Assembly (NCBI RefSeq): GCF_011745365.1
Contig: NW_024468914.1
Coordinates: forward strand, 493,501-557,500
DNA length: 64,000 bases
Direction: 5' to 3'
Origin: Cryphonectria parasitica EP155
Taxonomy: Eukaryota > Ascomycota > Sordariomycetes > Diaporthales > Cryphonectriaceae
Below, in pieces: positions 47,668 through 57,938 of this stretch. The first letter of the stretch is position 1, and each line of letters begins with the position of its first letter. Under the pieces are notes generated by a model. The model was given only the letters and a program-made list of their open reading frames with translations. It had not been told where the DNA came from and ran no database searches. A program made the position numbers and the translations under genes.

Positions 47668-48183
47668 CCCCGCGACCCCGTCCTCCTCCTCTCTCTTCCT
47701 TCTCCCTCTGTCTTATCTTTTTCCCTTTTTTCTTCTTCCTCTTCCTCTTCCTTCTCCCTCCTCCTTTATGTGCGCGCGTAAGCAGATCAGCTGTCCTCTC
47801 CTGCTTCTTGTTTCCTGTTTCCCGGCTGCTGGCGGCGAAGCGAAGGAAAGAGACGGGAGACGGGAAACGGGAAACGGGCAGCAAGAGGGCCTACTTGCGA
47901 CAAGTATCTCGCTCGGGTCCTGGATGTATCTTTTCTCGTCACAAGACCCAGCTGCAAAGTATTGTTCTATCCCCTGAGTAAGCAACTAATCTTGTGTCTA
48001 ATCTGGGCTGATAATGCTGGCCATGGTCTACAAATACAGCTCCAGGCTCTTGCTGCCCCTTTTTCTTTTCTTTGTTTTGGTCTTGAACCATACAGCTTTT
48101 GGACCATACAGCTTTTGCCTCCCTTCTCAGCTATCCTATTCTGCCTCTTGAGACTGTCTTGATCTTGTCTTTGCAGTCTTGCA
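47668..48183. other. Spacer between tRNA and DUF3435 gene
   Basis: The left half is pyrimidine-rich (CT-rich up to about 47765); the remainder is mixed with no gene. If an element was inserted beside the tRNA, its left end should fall within this segment, but I could not identify a terminal or target-site repeat by eye. Confidence 0.5.
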
Positions 48184-51086
48184 ATGCATCCTTCTTTTCT
48201 TGATATTGATGCTGATGAAGCTCAAAATATTACAGATGAGCCAGCTGATGAGACTTTGTTGCTTATCGCCCCAGCGACATCTGAGAGACGAGCTAGAGCT
48301 CGCAGGCTCTGGGACCAGTAAGTGGTCTCTATCTGCTATATCTAGATCTTGAAGCTTTAGTTAATATGGACAAGCTTCTGGTTGCTTGCCAAAAAAGATC
48401 CTGAACAGATATGGATCAACTTGTGCCAGCCAGGGTTCTTGCAGGATGATGCGATCCGCCTCTGTACCAAATTCTTGAAAATCTATGCTACAGGGCAAAA
48501 GCGCTGACAGATCTGTCTTGAGCCAGAAGAATATCGAGTTACGCGAACTGTCAGGAGCGCTGTTACCTTACTTGGCTGCTGTCGTTGCCTTGTTCTCGAG
48601 TTCAATCAGACTGTGCTTGCTCGAAAAAGGAGAGAGGATCCTGAGCATAGGTCCCAATGGTCCTTAAAGGCTTATGAGGGCTTGCATGTAGATGTTCGTG
48701 CTGGGCCTGTTTTCGAGGTTGTCAAGGTGAGAGCATCATCAGTATCTTTTATATGAAATAGGCTGGCTACTAATGCATATAGTAGTGGATCAAGTCTTAT
48801 GCTGGAACCTTAGGGCTTACTCGCGAGCAGACTTTCGTCAAGAAAGAGGCAACAGCTGAGGATATTATCCTCCTCATAAGGACTCTTTGGCAGCAGTCCA
48901 TAGATATCCCTTGCGCGCCTATTATACGGATTGCCTTTCACCTTGTGGTACTTCTCAGTGGCATTGGTGGCTTTCGTCCAGGTTGCCTTATGGATCTCAA
49001 GTATAGTCAGATCGCTCTTGACCTGATGCTTGATTCCAAGGGGGAAAGACGACTTGTTGCTACCTTTACCATCTACCAGAACAAGCAGCGAACCGGTACT
49101 ATCAGGCAGGATCAAGCGAATATGTAAGTCAGATCGCTTCTGGCAAGCAAGACCACATAGCATGCTAATATATATCTTTTATTGCAGCTTGAGCTTTTCT
49201 GCTGTGCTGAATCCTAAGAGTCTCTTTTGCCCTGTCAGTCTTGTTATCGCTCGGGCCCTTGCGGACCAAGCTTTCAATGTTCCAACGGACTCGCTTGATA
49301 AGTTGATGTCAAGGCCAAATCTCGAAGACAGCAAGCGCCTGAGGTTCAAGTGGAAAGACGAGCTACTGGACAGGCCGATATTTCCTATCGATTACCATAC
49401 TTTCGGGGCGCTATGGAATCGTACAACGCTTGTCGCCGGATACCCCGAACGCACCCGTCCGTACTCATTGCGCGTTGGCGCAGCGAATAGGCTTGACGGT
49501 ATGCAACTGGTTTCCCGGTAATGCAGATTAATCTAATACTAATATATCGTGCCAAAGGCGTGCTCGAGCCAGCATTGCGGAATTACATCCTGTCTCACAG
49601 TAGTGGCATTTTCCAGCGTAGCTACCAGGCAAGACAGCTTCGACAGAACCTTCTGCCGATCCTATCCCCAGAAGCCTCAGCCGACGATGATCTGTTCGCG
49701 CTGCTGCGCCAGTCATCTTTAGATTGTGACAGCAGGGCTCCGATCTACGTGAAGCGGACCGACATCGACCACTGGGAACATACTCGCAACGATCTGCGTC
49801 AATGTGCAGAACAGGGTAATTGGCAGCGTCGTTCTGTCATCATTCGGAGCTTATCGCGTCTGCTGATTGACGAGAGGAGGCGACAGTACTTCCAGGCCGC
49901 GGGTGATCTGAGGGCCCGTGGACAAGCGGTTGACGGGTTGGCAGAGCCACATCAGAACCATGCACGCCAGTCCATCTACGCGAGCACCTCTTCGCCCGCG
50001 GAAGCGGTTGCATCCCTTTTGGGGCTGGCTGACGGTGACCCCCTCAGTCATGCAAGAGCGTATATCGAGAGACTGGTTGCGTACCAAGTTACCAACACGG
50101 GCCCGCCTCAGCCTCAGCATCCGCCCCCCACCATTTGGCCAATTTCTAAAGATGAGCCTCAGAGCACTGAAGAAGATGCTCTGAGCGAGCCCTCCGGGAA
50201 GCTGGTCGGAACGCAGGAAGTGCGATGCCTTCTCTGTCAGAAACCCCAAAAAACAAGATCCGCTCTATCACAACACTACGATAAGGTGCACAAGGCAACG
50301 CTGAGCGGACCATTTCTTTGCCCCGAATGCGATAGCCACACTATCAATGGGTGGAATGATTGGGTCGCGCATATTGCATCTCATCATGGAGTCCATAACG
50401 CACCCAGACGGAGGGCTCCAGGACGCTTCACATGCCTCCTCTGCCGCGGGGCCTTCGCTTCAGTGCACGGGCTGTCCAGACACACCGCGCGGGTCCACCA
50501 ACGAGACTTCGAGAAACCGTTCCCCTGCCCACGATGTTGCGAGGGGCATATCGTGATCAGCAGTTTGTCTGAGTGGTGCAGCCACGTCGCGTTATCCCAC
50601 AGCGGGGCCGAGTATGCCCCTAGGCCGCCACCAAGCACAAAGCATCGCTGCCTCTTCTGCGAGCATGAGATCTTCAGTGAGCAAAACCACTACTCCCGAC
50701 ATCACCGCGATATATTCGACAAGCCATTCAGTTGTCCGGAATGCCTCAGGCAGGTCGCGGACAACATACCTCTCATCTCCAGCCGCGACGACTGGCAGCT
50801 CCACTGTATTGTCGCTCACGGCAAGACGACCCTTGTCTTCGGACAGCAGAGCTACGATCGCTGTCTTGCTTGCAATCAATGCTTTTCTAAAGTCTCCGAC
50901 CACTTCACAAAACAGCATTTGCAGTCTTTCCCGTTCACTTGCCCGGAGTGCCAAAGGTCTACGGGCCGTACAGGTCCTCTGATGCAGGATCGAGACAGCT
51001 GGGTCATACATTGTGCTGCCATTCACAACAGCACTGCAGCAGCTCTGTCTTCGCAGACGGCACGAACTCACGAAGGAGGAAGCTGA
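48184..51086 (+). CDS. DUF3435 tyrosine recombinase with C2H2 fingers, one in-frame stop (possible pseudogene)
   Basis: Five proposed exons: 48184-48317, 48375-48726, 48786-49123, 49188-49498 and 49558-51086, 888 codons in one frame. The first acceptor (48374) is weak. Tyrosine-recombinase residues fall in order: Arg226 in GFRPG, Arg370 in YSLRVGAANRL, His392 in LSHSS and Tyr401 in FQRSYQ, with the usual nine-residue His-to-Tyr spacing. This is the DUF3435 (FluG-like) family, which includes the captain recombinases of Starship elements. The C-terminal half (from about residue 600) is a series of C2H2-type fingers of two alternating types (CLLC...HYDKVH, CPEC...HIASHH and so on) that should bind DNA. 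One TGA at 48505-48507 (codon 89) interrupts an otherwise intact frame where CGA would restore QKRRQI-like sequence. Codons are less GC-rich at third positions than in the ABC gene to the left. Confidence 0.75.
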
Positions 51087-51254
51087 GGAATGATTTGGTG
51101 TCGGTAAAGGGTTTGGATGTTTCTCGTAGCTGAAAATTGGAAATGCAAGCTCCTTACAGCAGATGACCACCATGTTGCCTATATTTATTTCAAGCCTAAG
51201 GAACCCGAAACGAACAGACGCCTCCAGAGATAACCATCCGTAGGCCGGCGAGAC

Positions 51255-51838
51255 TTGCTGCACTATACTGTGGGCAAGGTGGCCAGATTATTACTGGCTT
51301 ACAATCTGCTTGCCCGGGCCCTCCATCTTACGAGGAACCCGGAGATGCCCCTCCACTTCCACCGCACAAATCTTTCTGTAAATGCCTGTTCGAAAATTTT
51401 CTTCTGGCTTCTGCTAAAGCAGATTATAGCATCCGATTCGACTTCCTATGCCAGCAAACGGCGACGCGTGAGCTCTGTCGGAAGCATCGATATAATGCTT
51501 TTCGAATCTGCATGCAAGAAGATAATCAGTGAGCAGCAAAAAAGCTTCACCAATACTATGCGCCAAGAGCTAGTGAGAATGGAAGCGAGGATATTGGAGC
51601 ATATCAATCGCTTGTTCAGGGAGCAATCTGAAAAATAGGATGATATAGCCGGCGAGGTAGCTAGGTTGGATGAGCAGGTGGAACAGGCGGGAGAGGAGCT
51701 GGACTATCAGTTGGACGAACAAATGGTTGGCGTGAAAGTCGAGCTTGAGAAGTATGTCAAGGACGAGATGGGAGACGCAGTAGAATTTATCAAGGACCAG
51801 ATTACGCAGAGTAGCATTAGTATCGAATTCAATGAATA
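51255..51838 (+). pseudogene. Coiled-coil protein gene interrupted by a stop
   Basis: From about 51423 the frame encodes a basic stretch (SKRRRV) and then long coiled-coil helices (ACKKIISEQQKSFTNTMRQE, EARILEHINRLFREQSEK). After a TAG at 51636-51638 the same frame continues with more coiled coil (GEVARLDEQVEQAGEELDYQ, VELEKYVKDEMGDAVEFIKD) to a TAA at 51836-51838. A C-to-T change of CAG would explain the stop. The sequence before 51423 (CTGCTAAAGCAG) looks like an intron end, so an upstream exon may exist. I do not recognise the family. It lies just 3' of the DUF3435 gene on the same strand. Confidence 0.5.
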
Positions 51839-52343
51839 ATATTATTTCTTTGCATATGTTTTTCGAAACTGACAAAGTATGGTCTCTTAACACCTTCTCA
51901 GCTCACATGTTCAGAGCAGCTCTATGCGAAGTATCCAAGCCTTTGGACCGCGCAGCTATAGAAGCAATTCTAGACACGCGACTCCGGACCTATTAGCGCG
52001 AGATCGCCGGACTTCACGATATTTTCAAGAAATAATAAGGCTGCTTGCCGAGCATACAAAAGATATTATGCAAAGTCGAGCTTGATGTGAGATTAGCTTC
52101 CTCTGGAGGAACGGGTTAGAGATATTAATATTTTAGGAGGACTGATAGATTTCATTGAGGGAAAAGTCACAGGTGAGATGAGAGGGTTTCAATGGCACAG
52201 ATCCAATGGCCCCCAATCTTGCTCTCCTTGCTACAATATGGGATAACTTATGTACTTTTCTCTATCATAAAGGAATGAACAGAGCCGCTAGAAAAGGTGC
52301 ACAGGCTATAAGAACTGACTAGATCTTGTAGCCTGTGCGAGTA
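51839..52343. other. AT-rich spacer
   Basis: No coding frame. It includes the 40-nt inverted repeat at 52299-52338, listed separately. Confidence 0.5.
52299..52338. repeat. Inverted repeat (hairpin)
   Basis: GCACAGGCTA (52299-52308) is mirrored by TAGCCTGTGC (52329-52338). AAGA/TCTT inside extends the pairing to about 14 bp around a short loop. It lies immediately beyond the stop codon of the minus-strand frame ending at 52344. Confidence 0.8.
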
Positions 52344-52802
52344 TCAAGATTGGGCAGCCAGCTCTTTTTTCAGTTCTTTCGCAACAAACCGGAGATAGAT
52401 GTAGTCATCATCAGAAGCGCTATCTTCAGCTACTCTCCTTATCAAACTCTGCGAATCGGAATCTTCATTCATCCACTTGGCTAAAGCGACAATAATAGGA
52501 TCAGTCTCCGTTTCAGACCCTGGACCGGGAATCTGGCGCTGCTGAATAGTCGCAAGCTTGAGGCGGGTTCTGTAGTGTTGGTGGTCGGTTCGGAGCACCG
52601 GATGCCTGATCTGCTGAGAGGTTTGGGCAGCAGAGAGGCGCCACAGCCATGGGAGAGAAGACGTTCGGCTCTTGTGCTTGGGAGACCGGTTGTAATACAG
52701 GCGTTCTAGGCACGGGCGAGGCAGTCTCGACCATGATGTCTTGATTCGTCTGCCAGCTTCCTCGCACGGTACTGAAAGCAGCCCGTGCGCGCCCGTGAAC
52801 AA
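52344..52802 (-). CDS. Hypothetical protein, gene structure unresolved
   Basis: One frame runs 52802-52344 and ends in an acidic, helical tail (DPIIVALAKWMNEDSDSQSL, YIYLRFVAKELKKELAAQS) that looks genuinely coding. Over 52513-52767 an overlapping frame encodes a Pro/Ala-rich sequence starting MVETASPVPRTPVLQPVSQA, and a third frame further upstream reads EVAQHTLSLRWAAPNRSS. This pattern suggests either introns I could not place or a frameshift. No family is recognised. Confidence 0.3.
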   Translation of the reverse strand: MFTGAHGLLSVPCEEAGRRIKTSWSRLPRPCLERLYYNRSPKHKSRTSSLPWLWRLSAAQTSQQIRHPVLRTDHQHYRTRLKLATIQQRQIPGPGSETETDPIIVALAKWMNEDSDSQSLIRRVAEDSASDDDYIYLRFVAKELKKELAAQS

Positions 52803-53375
52803 CAGGTCCAGGTACTTGGCAACTTATCGCATGTACTGGAGCGGTTGGGGGCGGCCCAACGTAAACTCAGGGTGTGCTGCGCCACCTCCTGATCGGACGT
52901 GCTATTGGCTCCCCTGCAGTGGGATGTGCTTCGTGGTATCACAAGGAGAAGGTTGCGCGCAAGAACTTAATGTTGAACGGAACACGCATGCCAGACGCGT
53001 GCTGTTACGCGTGCTGTTACGCGTGCCGTCGCGGTCTCTACTAGCTACCCTACTATGAGGTTTCTCTGCCTAGAATGCCAGAAACAAGGGTTGAGCCACG
53101 ACATCGGGGGCTAAAAGCTACGAGCGTATGAGACAGGATCACTACCCATAGGAAACGGCAGAAGGATACATATTAAAACGGTTTGGTTATAGACTTCAAT
53201 TGATAATTGTATTAAGAAAACCCGCCTAACTGAATCGTGGCCTAGCTAATGAAATGCATTCATGGTTCGCGCGCAAGCCCACAAGCCCACAAGCGCCAGG
53301 CTTGAGAGACCTACCTAGTAACATTCTATCTATACTGTCGCTATAGCTTAATTTGCGAAGAAGCAGCCTGGGTGC
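52803..53375. other. Intergenic region with tandem ACGCGTG motifs
   Basis: No gene. It holds three ACGCGTG copies at 12-bp spacing (52995-53025) and a repeated CACAAGCCCACAAGC near 53279-53292. Confidence 0.55.
52995..53025. promoter_or_regulatory. Three ACGCGT boxes, 12-bp period
   Basis: ACGCGTG occurs at 52995, 53007 and 53019, within a GCTGTT-linked tandem. ACGCGT is the MluI cell-cycle box bound by MBF-type factors (Mbp1/Swi6) in yeasts. It lies about 190-220 bp upstream of the minus-strand frame starting at 52802. The function is an inference; a simple 12-bp tandem duplication is an alternative. Confidence 0.35.
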
Positions 53376-54845
53376 CTACTGCAAGCGATAGGCACAGCTG
53401 CCCTGAAAGCCTCCTGTGCGATTGTTCTCCTTGATCCAATTGTCTGCCTCCTGTAGAGCCTTCTCGGGCTCCCCCATTCTCTTCAAGATGTAGGACTGAA
53501 TAGCAGCTGGACTGAAAACCTTGCTGCCAAACCTTCTACCGAACTCCTCCGCCAGTTCCGCCGTAGCCTGCGGGTCGTCCTTGTACAGGCGGCGAAAGAT
53601 AGCAGCAGCCTGTGCGTCCGTCGCTAGACAAAACGAGATAACCTTGTCGATGCGGCCGGGACGGATGAGGGCTGGGTCAAGCTTGTCGATGCAGTTACTT
53701 GTCATGACGACGACGCGGCCCTCGACTGCAGCTACGCCGTCAAGTAGGTTCAGGAGGCCGGCGAGCGTCAGGCAAGCACCGTCCTCACTCTCTCCAGCTG
53801 CGGATGGTGGGTCCTCGGGAGACATGGCGTTATTGATATGGCGCGAACCTAACCCGGCGGCGTCTATGTCCTCCAGTAATAGAAGACAGTAGACCGGCAG
53901 ATCGTCGAACAGCATAGCCAAAGAATCCTCGCTGATAGCTTTACCGCGTATGTTGAAGATGTAGATTGGCAAGTGAAAGAAGCTCGCTAAGGCATGCACC
54001 AGGCTCGATTTGCCGGTACCCGGTGGGCCTTCGAACATGTAGCTCCGTCGGTAGGGCACGGCTCGGGAGAGATACCAAACTCTGCTCAAGAGGAAGGTAT
54101 TGAGGTCATCCAGAATCTCGTCTCTCAAGTTTTGGTCCATGTCTACCGTGTCGAGCGACCGCGGCGGAATATCCGAGGCGTGAATCCAAGATGGAGCCCT
54201 GTTCTGGCGTCTATAGACGGAGACTCTGTGCATCGTGGATGATCTGTGCATCGCCACAGCGTCTTCGACCAGATCCCGGAGCAATTGAGGATCGCGCCCG
54301 TAACAGCTGATACTTAGGAAAGTGTGCTCCGGATCATCGTGTCTTCTGAAACGGATGGTGTTGGCGACGGGTGGTCTCTAAACCTGCGTGAATGAGATCT
54401 AGCGACCCTTGTAGGTGATTCAGTGCGCGCCATCTCCCGGAATCCATTTGAGCTTCGATTGTGCCTCAGAAAAATCGGCATATCTCCCTGTGACAGGTAC
54501 AGGCCCGTGGCTCGTATCCCTGCGAACAGTTTCCACCGTCAAATCTTTCGAGACATTCACCTCATATTTGTTGGGTAAGAAGTCCCCCACCGGAGAGTAG
54601 ACCTCATCAGAGCCAGCAACCATCATATGTCGCATCCATGCATGAGAAAGCCAGTTCTGGATGTATGTGAATGCTGGGTAGGATGAGAGAGCTGAAAGGA
54701 GCACCCAAAAAGGCAGGACGATGGCTGTGAGCCTCGCAATGTCGATTCCAATGATGTTGACGATACTCTCGACAAGATTCTGGAACGGACCAAGTGGGCT
54801 GCCGAAAGAGGCAGACAGCAATTCTCCATTCAGGATTGATGCCAT
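53376..54845 (-). pseudogene. BCS1-like mitochondrial AAA ATPase with three in-frame stops
   Basis: One continuous frame of 490 codons. Part 1 (54845-54423) has an N-terminal membrane segment (LTAIVLPFWVLLSALSSYPA) and the start of the BCS1 N-domain, ending KLKWIPGDGAH. Stops follow at 54420-54422, 54399-54401 and 54378-54380, then the frame continues with RPPVANTIRFRR and the AAA domain. That domain shows Walker A GPPGTGKSS at about residue 272, Walker B LLLLEDIDAA, and RPGRIDKVI near the end. BCS1 relatives have a Trp-rich KGRW-type segment here, so two stops are best read as former TGG codons. No intron can remove all three: no usable GT donor lies between the domain and the first stop. 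BCS1-type proteins are inner-membrane translocases; this copy is probably non-functional. Confidence 0.65.
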
Positions 54846-55400
54846 ACTGAACTTAGGAGAGGTCGACGGGATCCGAAAAAAAGTAAAGAAGATAAAATTT
54901 GAGCAACTGGTTAAATGCTAATTAGTGTATAGCAAAGCGAGATGATATGATATATATCAAGAAGTACGCAGTGGGATGGTGAGAGGTTCTGAGTGAATGC
55001 GCAACTGATCGTGCTCTGCCCCAAGTGGACGACCACGCGGATACATCTCTGTCCCGTTGGAGCCTTGCTGTCAACGACCCACCAGGATGTGTGAAGCAAA
55101 AAGCGGACCAAGAATGATAGTTGCATGGCTGGGCTGCTCAAAGATGCACCTTCCTTTTGCTGATTGGCTGTGACGCTCTCTGGGCTGAAGGACGGTGAGA
55201 CTTGCTACTACCCCTGTGTCCGGGGGCGGCAGTTCTGCTGCTCCCAAGACAAAGTAACTCGCCATAGACAGTGAGTCATCCTTAGAAATCTTTTTTCTGC
55301 ACTTTGAAGAGTTTTACTGCATGTATCACTTGTGCACTTGCCATATTTTGATCTAGGCTAACTCCTCTTAGAACTACTTCCGTATCTCGCTCTTGCCCAC
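54846..55400. other. Intergenic region upstream of the BCS1-like gene
   Basis: Mixed composition with AT-rich 54890-54960. A TGATTGGCTG (CCAAT box on the minus strand) occurs near 55160. No gene is seen. Confidence 0.5.
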
Positions 55401-57119
55401 CTAAACAGTGCATTCCGTCCAACGGCGTAACACTCGGTCGCGCCCATGAGCTTCAATCCAGTCATTCAGTAGATCAGCCCAGCGGGTGCCCAGGTTCATA
55501 ATCATGAAACGATCTTGTAGCCTATTAGCTTCTAGCCGGTCTCTGATCTTGATTGCGCGTTCAAGGTGCTTGTCTGCAGCAGGATGTGCTAGTTGTAACT
55601 GGATCTCTGCAGATCCTAGACAGCAAATCAAGTCGGGAAAACTTTCCCTCGAAACCAGATAAGCTCGGCAAGCGGCCCTTGCTGTTTGCCAGAGACCGAG
55701 TGTGTTAGTGAGACTTATCTGATTCCCACTCCGGCTTCTCAAATGCGCAAGTATAGCTAGTCCCAGACAGCAGCGAAGGAGGTCTCTCCGAAAGGGCTGA
55801 GCCTTGGAGCCTAAGTCTGCTTGCGCGTAGATGTTGAAAAGTTCCTGGAAGCCATCGGCACTGCTTCCCGCTTCGTCCTTGATGCCGTCCGCTAGAAGAT
55901 GAGACAGATGTAACTCTGCTTTAGTCAGCTGGACAAGCTGACTCTGAAGTGCGGAGACGTGGTTTGTTGACTGCAATACTTGTCTTCCTTCTTCCCATCG
56001 CCCGAGCTCTCCGTAGACCGCAGCAAGGTGCATCTTAGCCCGGAACAGACATGGTGGTGGCGGGTGCTGGCCTGTAAGCAGCTGTAGGCACTTCTGCGAG
56101 GATGTGAAATCTCCTGACAACCGATGGAGCTTCCCTTTCAGGAAAGAGAAATTGGAAGCTGCTAGCTCCTCGATCCTCGATGGCTGCGCTGCATTGAGGG
56201 GTTTCCATTGGAGGTAGCCCCAAGGGCTTGAAACATGCCCATCTTCGATATCTTGTTGAGCGTGTAAAATCAGGCTCTCCATGGCCAATGCGTTTTCAAG
56301 GTGATTCTTCGGTGAAAGAAGAACAGGACTAATAAGTCGACTGCCATACAAGAGATCCATCTCTTGCTGGCGCAGCTGGATCTTGTACACCAGAGCTGAT
56401 GGCGTACTATCGAAGACTAACCGTCTTGCCGTAGATAAAAATACTTCTTGGTCGGCTTTATCGGCGAACTTGGAGGCGGTGATACATGCCAGGGCTAAGC
56501 GATCGCACTCCCCTGAGCCTACAAAGTGGGTAACCAAGAAGTCACCCAACAGAGGACGAAGAAGTGACGTGTAGGCTCGCCCCCTTTGCACGAATTTCGG
56601 GTCAACATGCTCGACTGGGAATGCGTGTGCCAGAAGCCTAGCGCCAACCTTCTTCCACAAATCGAGAAGTACCTCACCGTCGATCTTCCACGGCTGCAAA
56701 TCCTTTGGAATGAAATCAAGAAGGCTAGGCGACATCCGGAAATCATAAGATGCCCAAAGTGGCGATCCTTCATCAGGATCTATCGACCCCGCTTCTAGGT
56801 GAACAACGCCAGCCCCTTGAACAGCTCGGATAATGTCGTTCAGTATGCCAGTGTCCGTTAAAAGGCTCGGGAGCTCGCAAGAGGTATCGTTGGACAGAGC
56901 CCCCCGCTCATTCCATTTGAAAGCCGGGCAAGACGCGCGGTAGATAAGGTCGCCGGGCACAAGTCCCCCAAGACAAGCAAGGAGACTCAGGAAGTCGCGG
57001 TACGGCGCCGAAGAGAGCCGGCAGTCTGGGCGGTGTCGTCTCAGGGAAGCAGATGACATGTAGGTTCTTCCACAATAACATTGCCAAGGAGATTCGACTA
57101 CGCTAGTAAGCATCTGCAT
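55401..57119 (-). CDS. C2HC-finger protein with TPR-like helical repeats, unknown function
   Basis: Single exon, 572 residues. The N-terminus carries one zinc-knuckle-like unit, CYCGRTYMSSASLRRHRPDC (a C-C-H-C arrangement). The rest is helical: paired helices such as KNHLENALAMESLILHAQQD, LHRLSGDFTSSQKCLQLLTG, RAKMHLAAVYGELGRWEEGR and CLGSAEIQLQLAHPAADKHL have the spacing of degenerate tetratricopeptide repeats. It resembles the C-terminal repeat part of some fungal NLR-type or orphan proteins, but no NACHT/NB-ARC domain is present. There is no signal peptide or transmembrane segment. It is divergent from the DUF7924-like gene across 0.8 kb. A regulatory or scaffold role is a guess. Confidence 0.6.
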   Translation of the reverse strand: MQMLTSVVESPWQCYCGRTYMSSASLRRHRPDCRLSSAPYRDFLSLLACLGGLVPGDLIYRASCPAFKWNERGALSNDTSCELPSLLTDTGILNDIIRAVQGAGVVHLEAGSIDPDEGSPLWASYDFRMSPSLLDFIPKDLQPWKIDGEVLLDLWKKVGARLLAHAFPVEHVDPKFVQRGRAYTSLLRPLLGDFLVTHFVGSGECDRLALACITASKFADKADQEVFLSTARRLVFDSTPSALVYKIQLRQQEMDLLYGSRLISPVLLSPKNHLENALAMESLILHAQQDIEDGHVSSPWGYLQWKPLNAAQPSRIEELAASNFSFLKGKLHRLSGDFTSSQKCLQLLTGQHPPPPCLFRAKMHLAAVYGELGRWEEGRQVLQSTNHVSALQSQLVQLTKAELHLSHLLADGIKDEAGSSADGFQELFNIYAQADLGSKAQPFRRDLLRCCLGLAILAHLRSRSGNQISLTNTLGLWQTARAACRAYLVSRESFPDLICCLGSAEIQLQLAHPAADKHLERAIKIRDRLEANRLQDRFMIMNLGTRWADLLNDWIEAHGRDRVLRRWTECTV

Positions 57120-57938
57120 ACATTTTCTAGGGCTCTTGACTCACCTGAGGTCATTATGCAGCAATTTGGTCTGGCGATGTACCGTTGGATGGGTAGAGAA
57201 GGCCTGGAGTGTGAAGCGAGGTTGCACTTACGTGCTAAGTCCCACCCAATAAAGGGGTACTGGAGGCTGAGCATATCATGTATGTGGGGCCCGCTTGCAA
57301 ACAGGGGTAACAGCAAGGCTCCAGCTGCCGACGCCTGAGGAGCTCGCAGCCAATCAACATAGACGAGGTACGTACCGCCTATTTTTTTTTTCTTGAAAAA
57401 ATAGTTCCTGGGCCATCCACCACGCAAGATCGTATAATCTAACCGATTTGGCGGTGTATGAGATGCTACAAGGGCAAGGACGGCCTTGCTATGCCTTATC
57501 ACCATTTCAGCACTTTGTCTACCCACCCATTCGATGCTCAATGCAGGCCAACACCGCCGTTCCGCGACTGCGAAGGTGTGTGTCTGTCGAGGCTAGCTGC
57601 TCTGCTTATCTGTCAAATGACTTATGACTAATCGGCACAATGCAGACTACGAACTTGGTATGAGCGAAACTTACACTCGTATTCGGCCGGTCAATTCTTC
57701 AATGGACCGGTGAGGGCACATACATGCGATCAAGGGGCCAGCGGCAGGACTCGGTGTTCTTAGGCTGGTCGTTTCGCTTATTGGTCCATGGTAGCGCCCA
57801 GCACCACGTGATATGTCATCAAGCCCCGCCCATCACCTCGCGGTCCTCCGAACAACCCCTAGCAGGCCGTTTCACCAGCCAACTTACGCGCTGGTACTTA
57901 AACTTCTTCCTTCTCACACTTCATCGCATCCTGCCATC
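57120..57938. other. Divergent promoter region
   Basis: No gene. It contains a T-run (57382-57391). It should hold the promoters for the genes starting at 57119 (minus) and 57939 (plus). Confidence 0.5.

Noticed and set aside
54285..54425. Ordinary intron explaining the stops in the BCS1-like gene
   Set aside because: An acceptor-like GTTTAG exists, but no GT donor lies in phase before the first stop without deleting conserved domain sequence.
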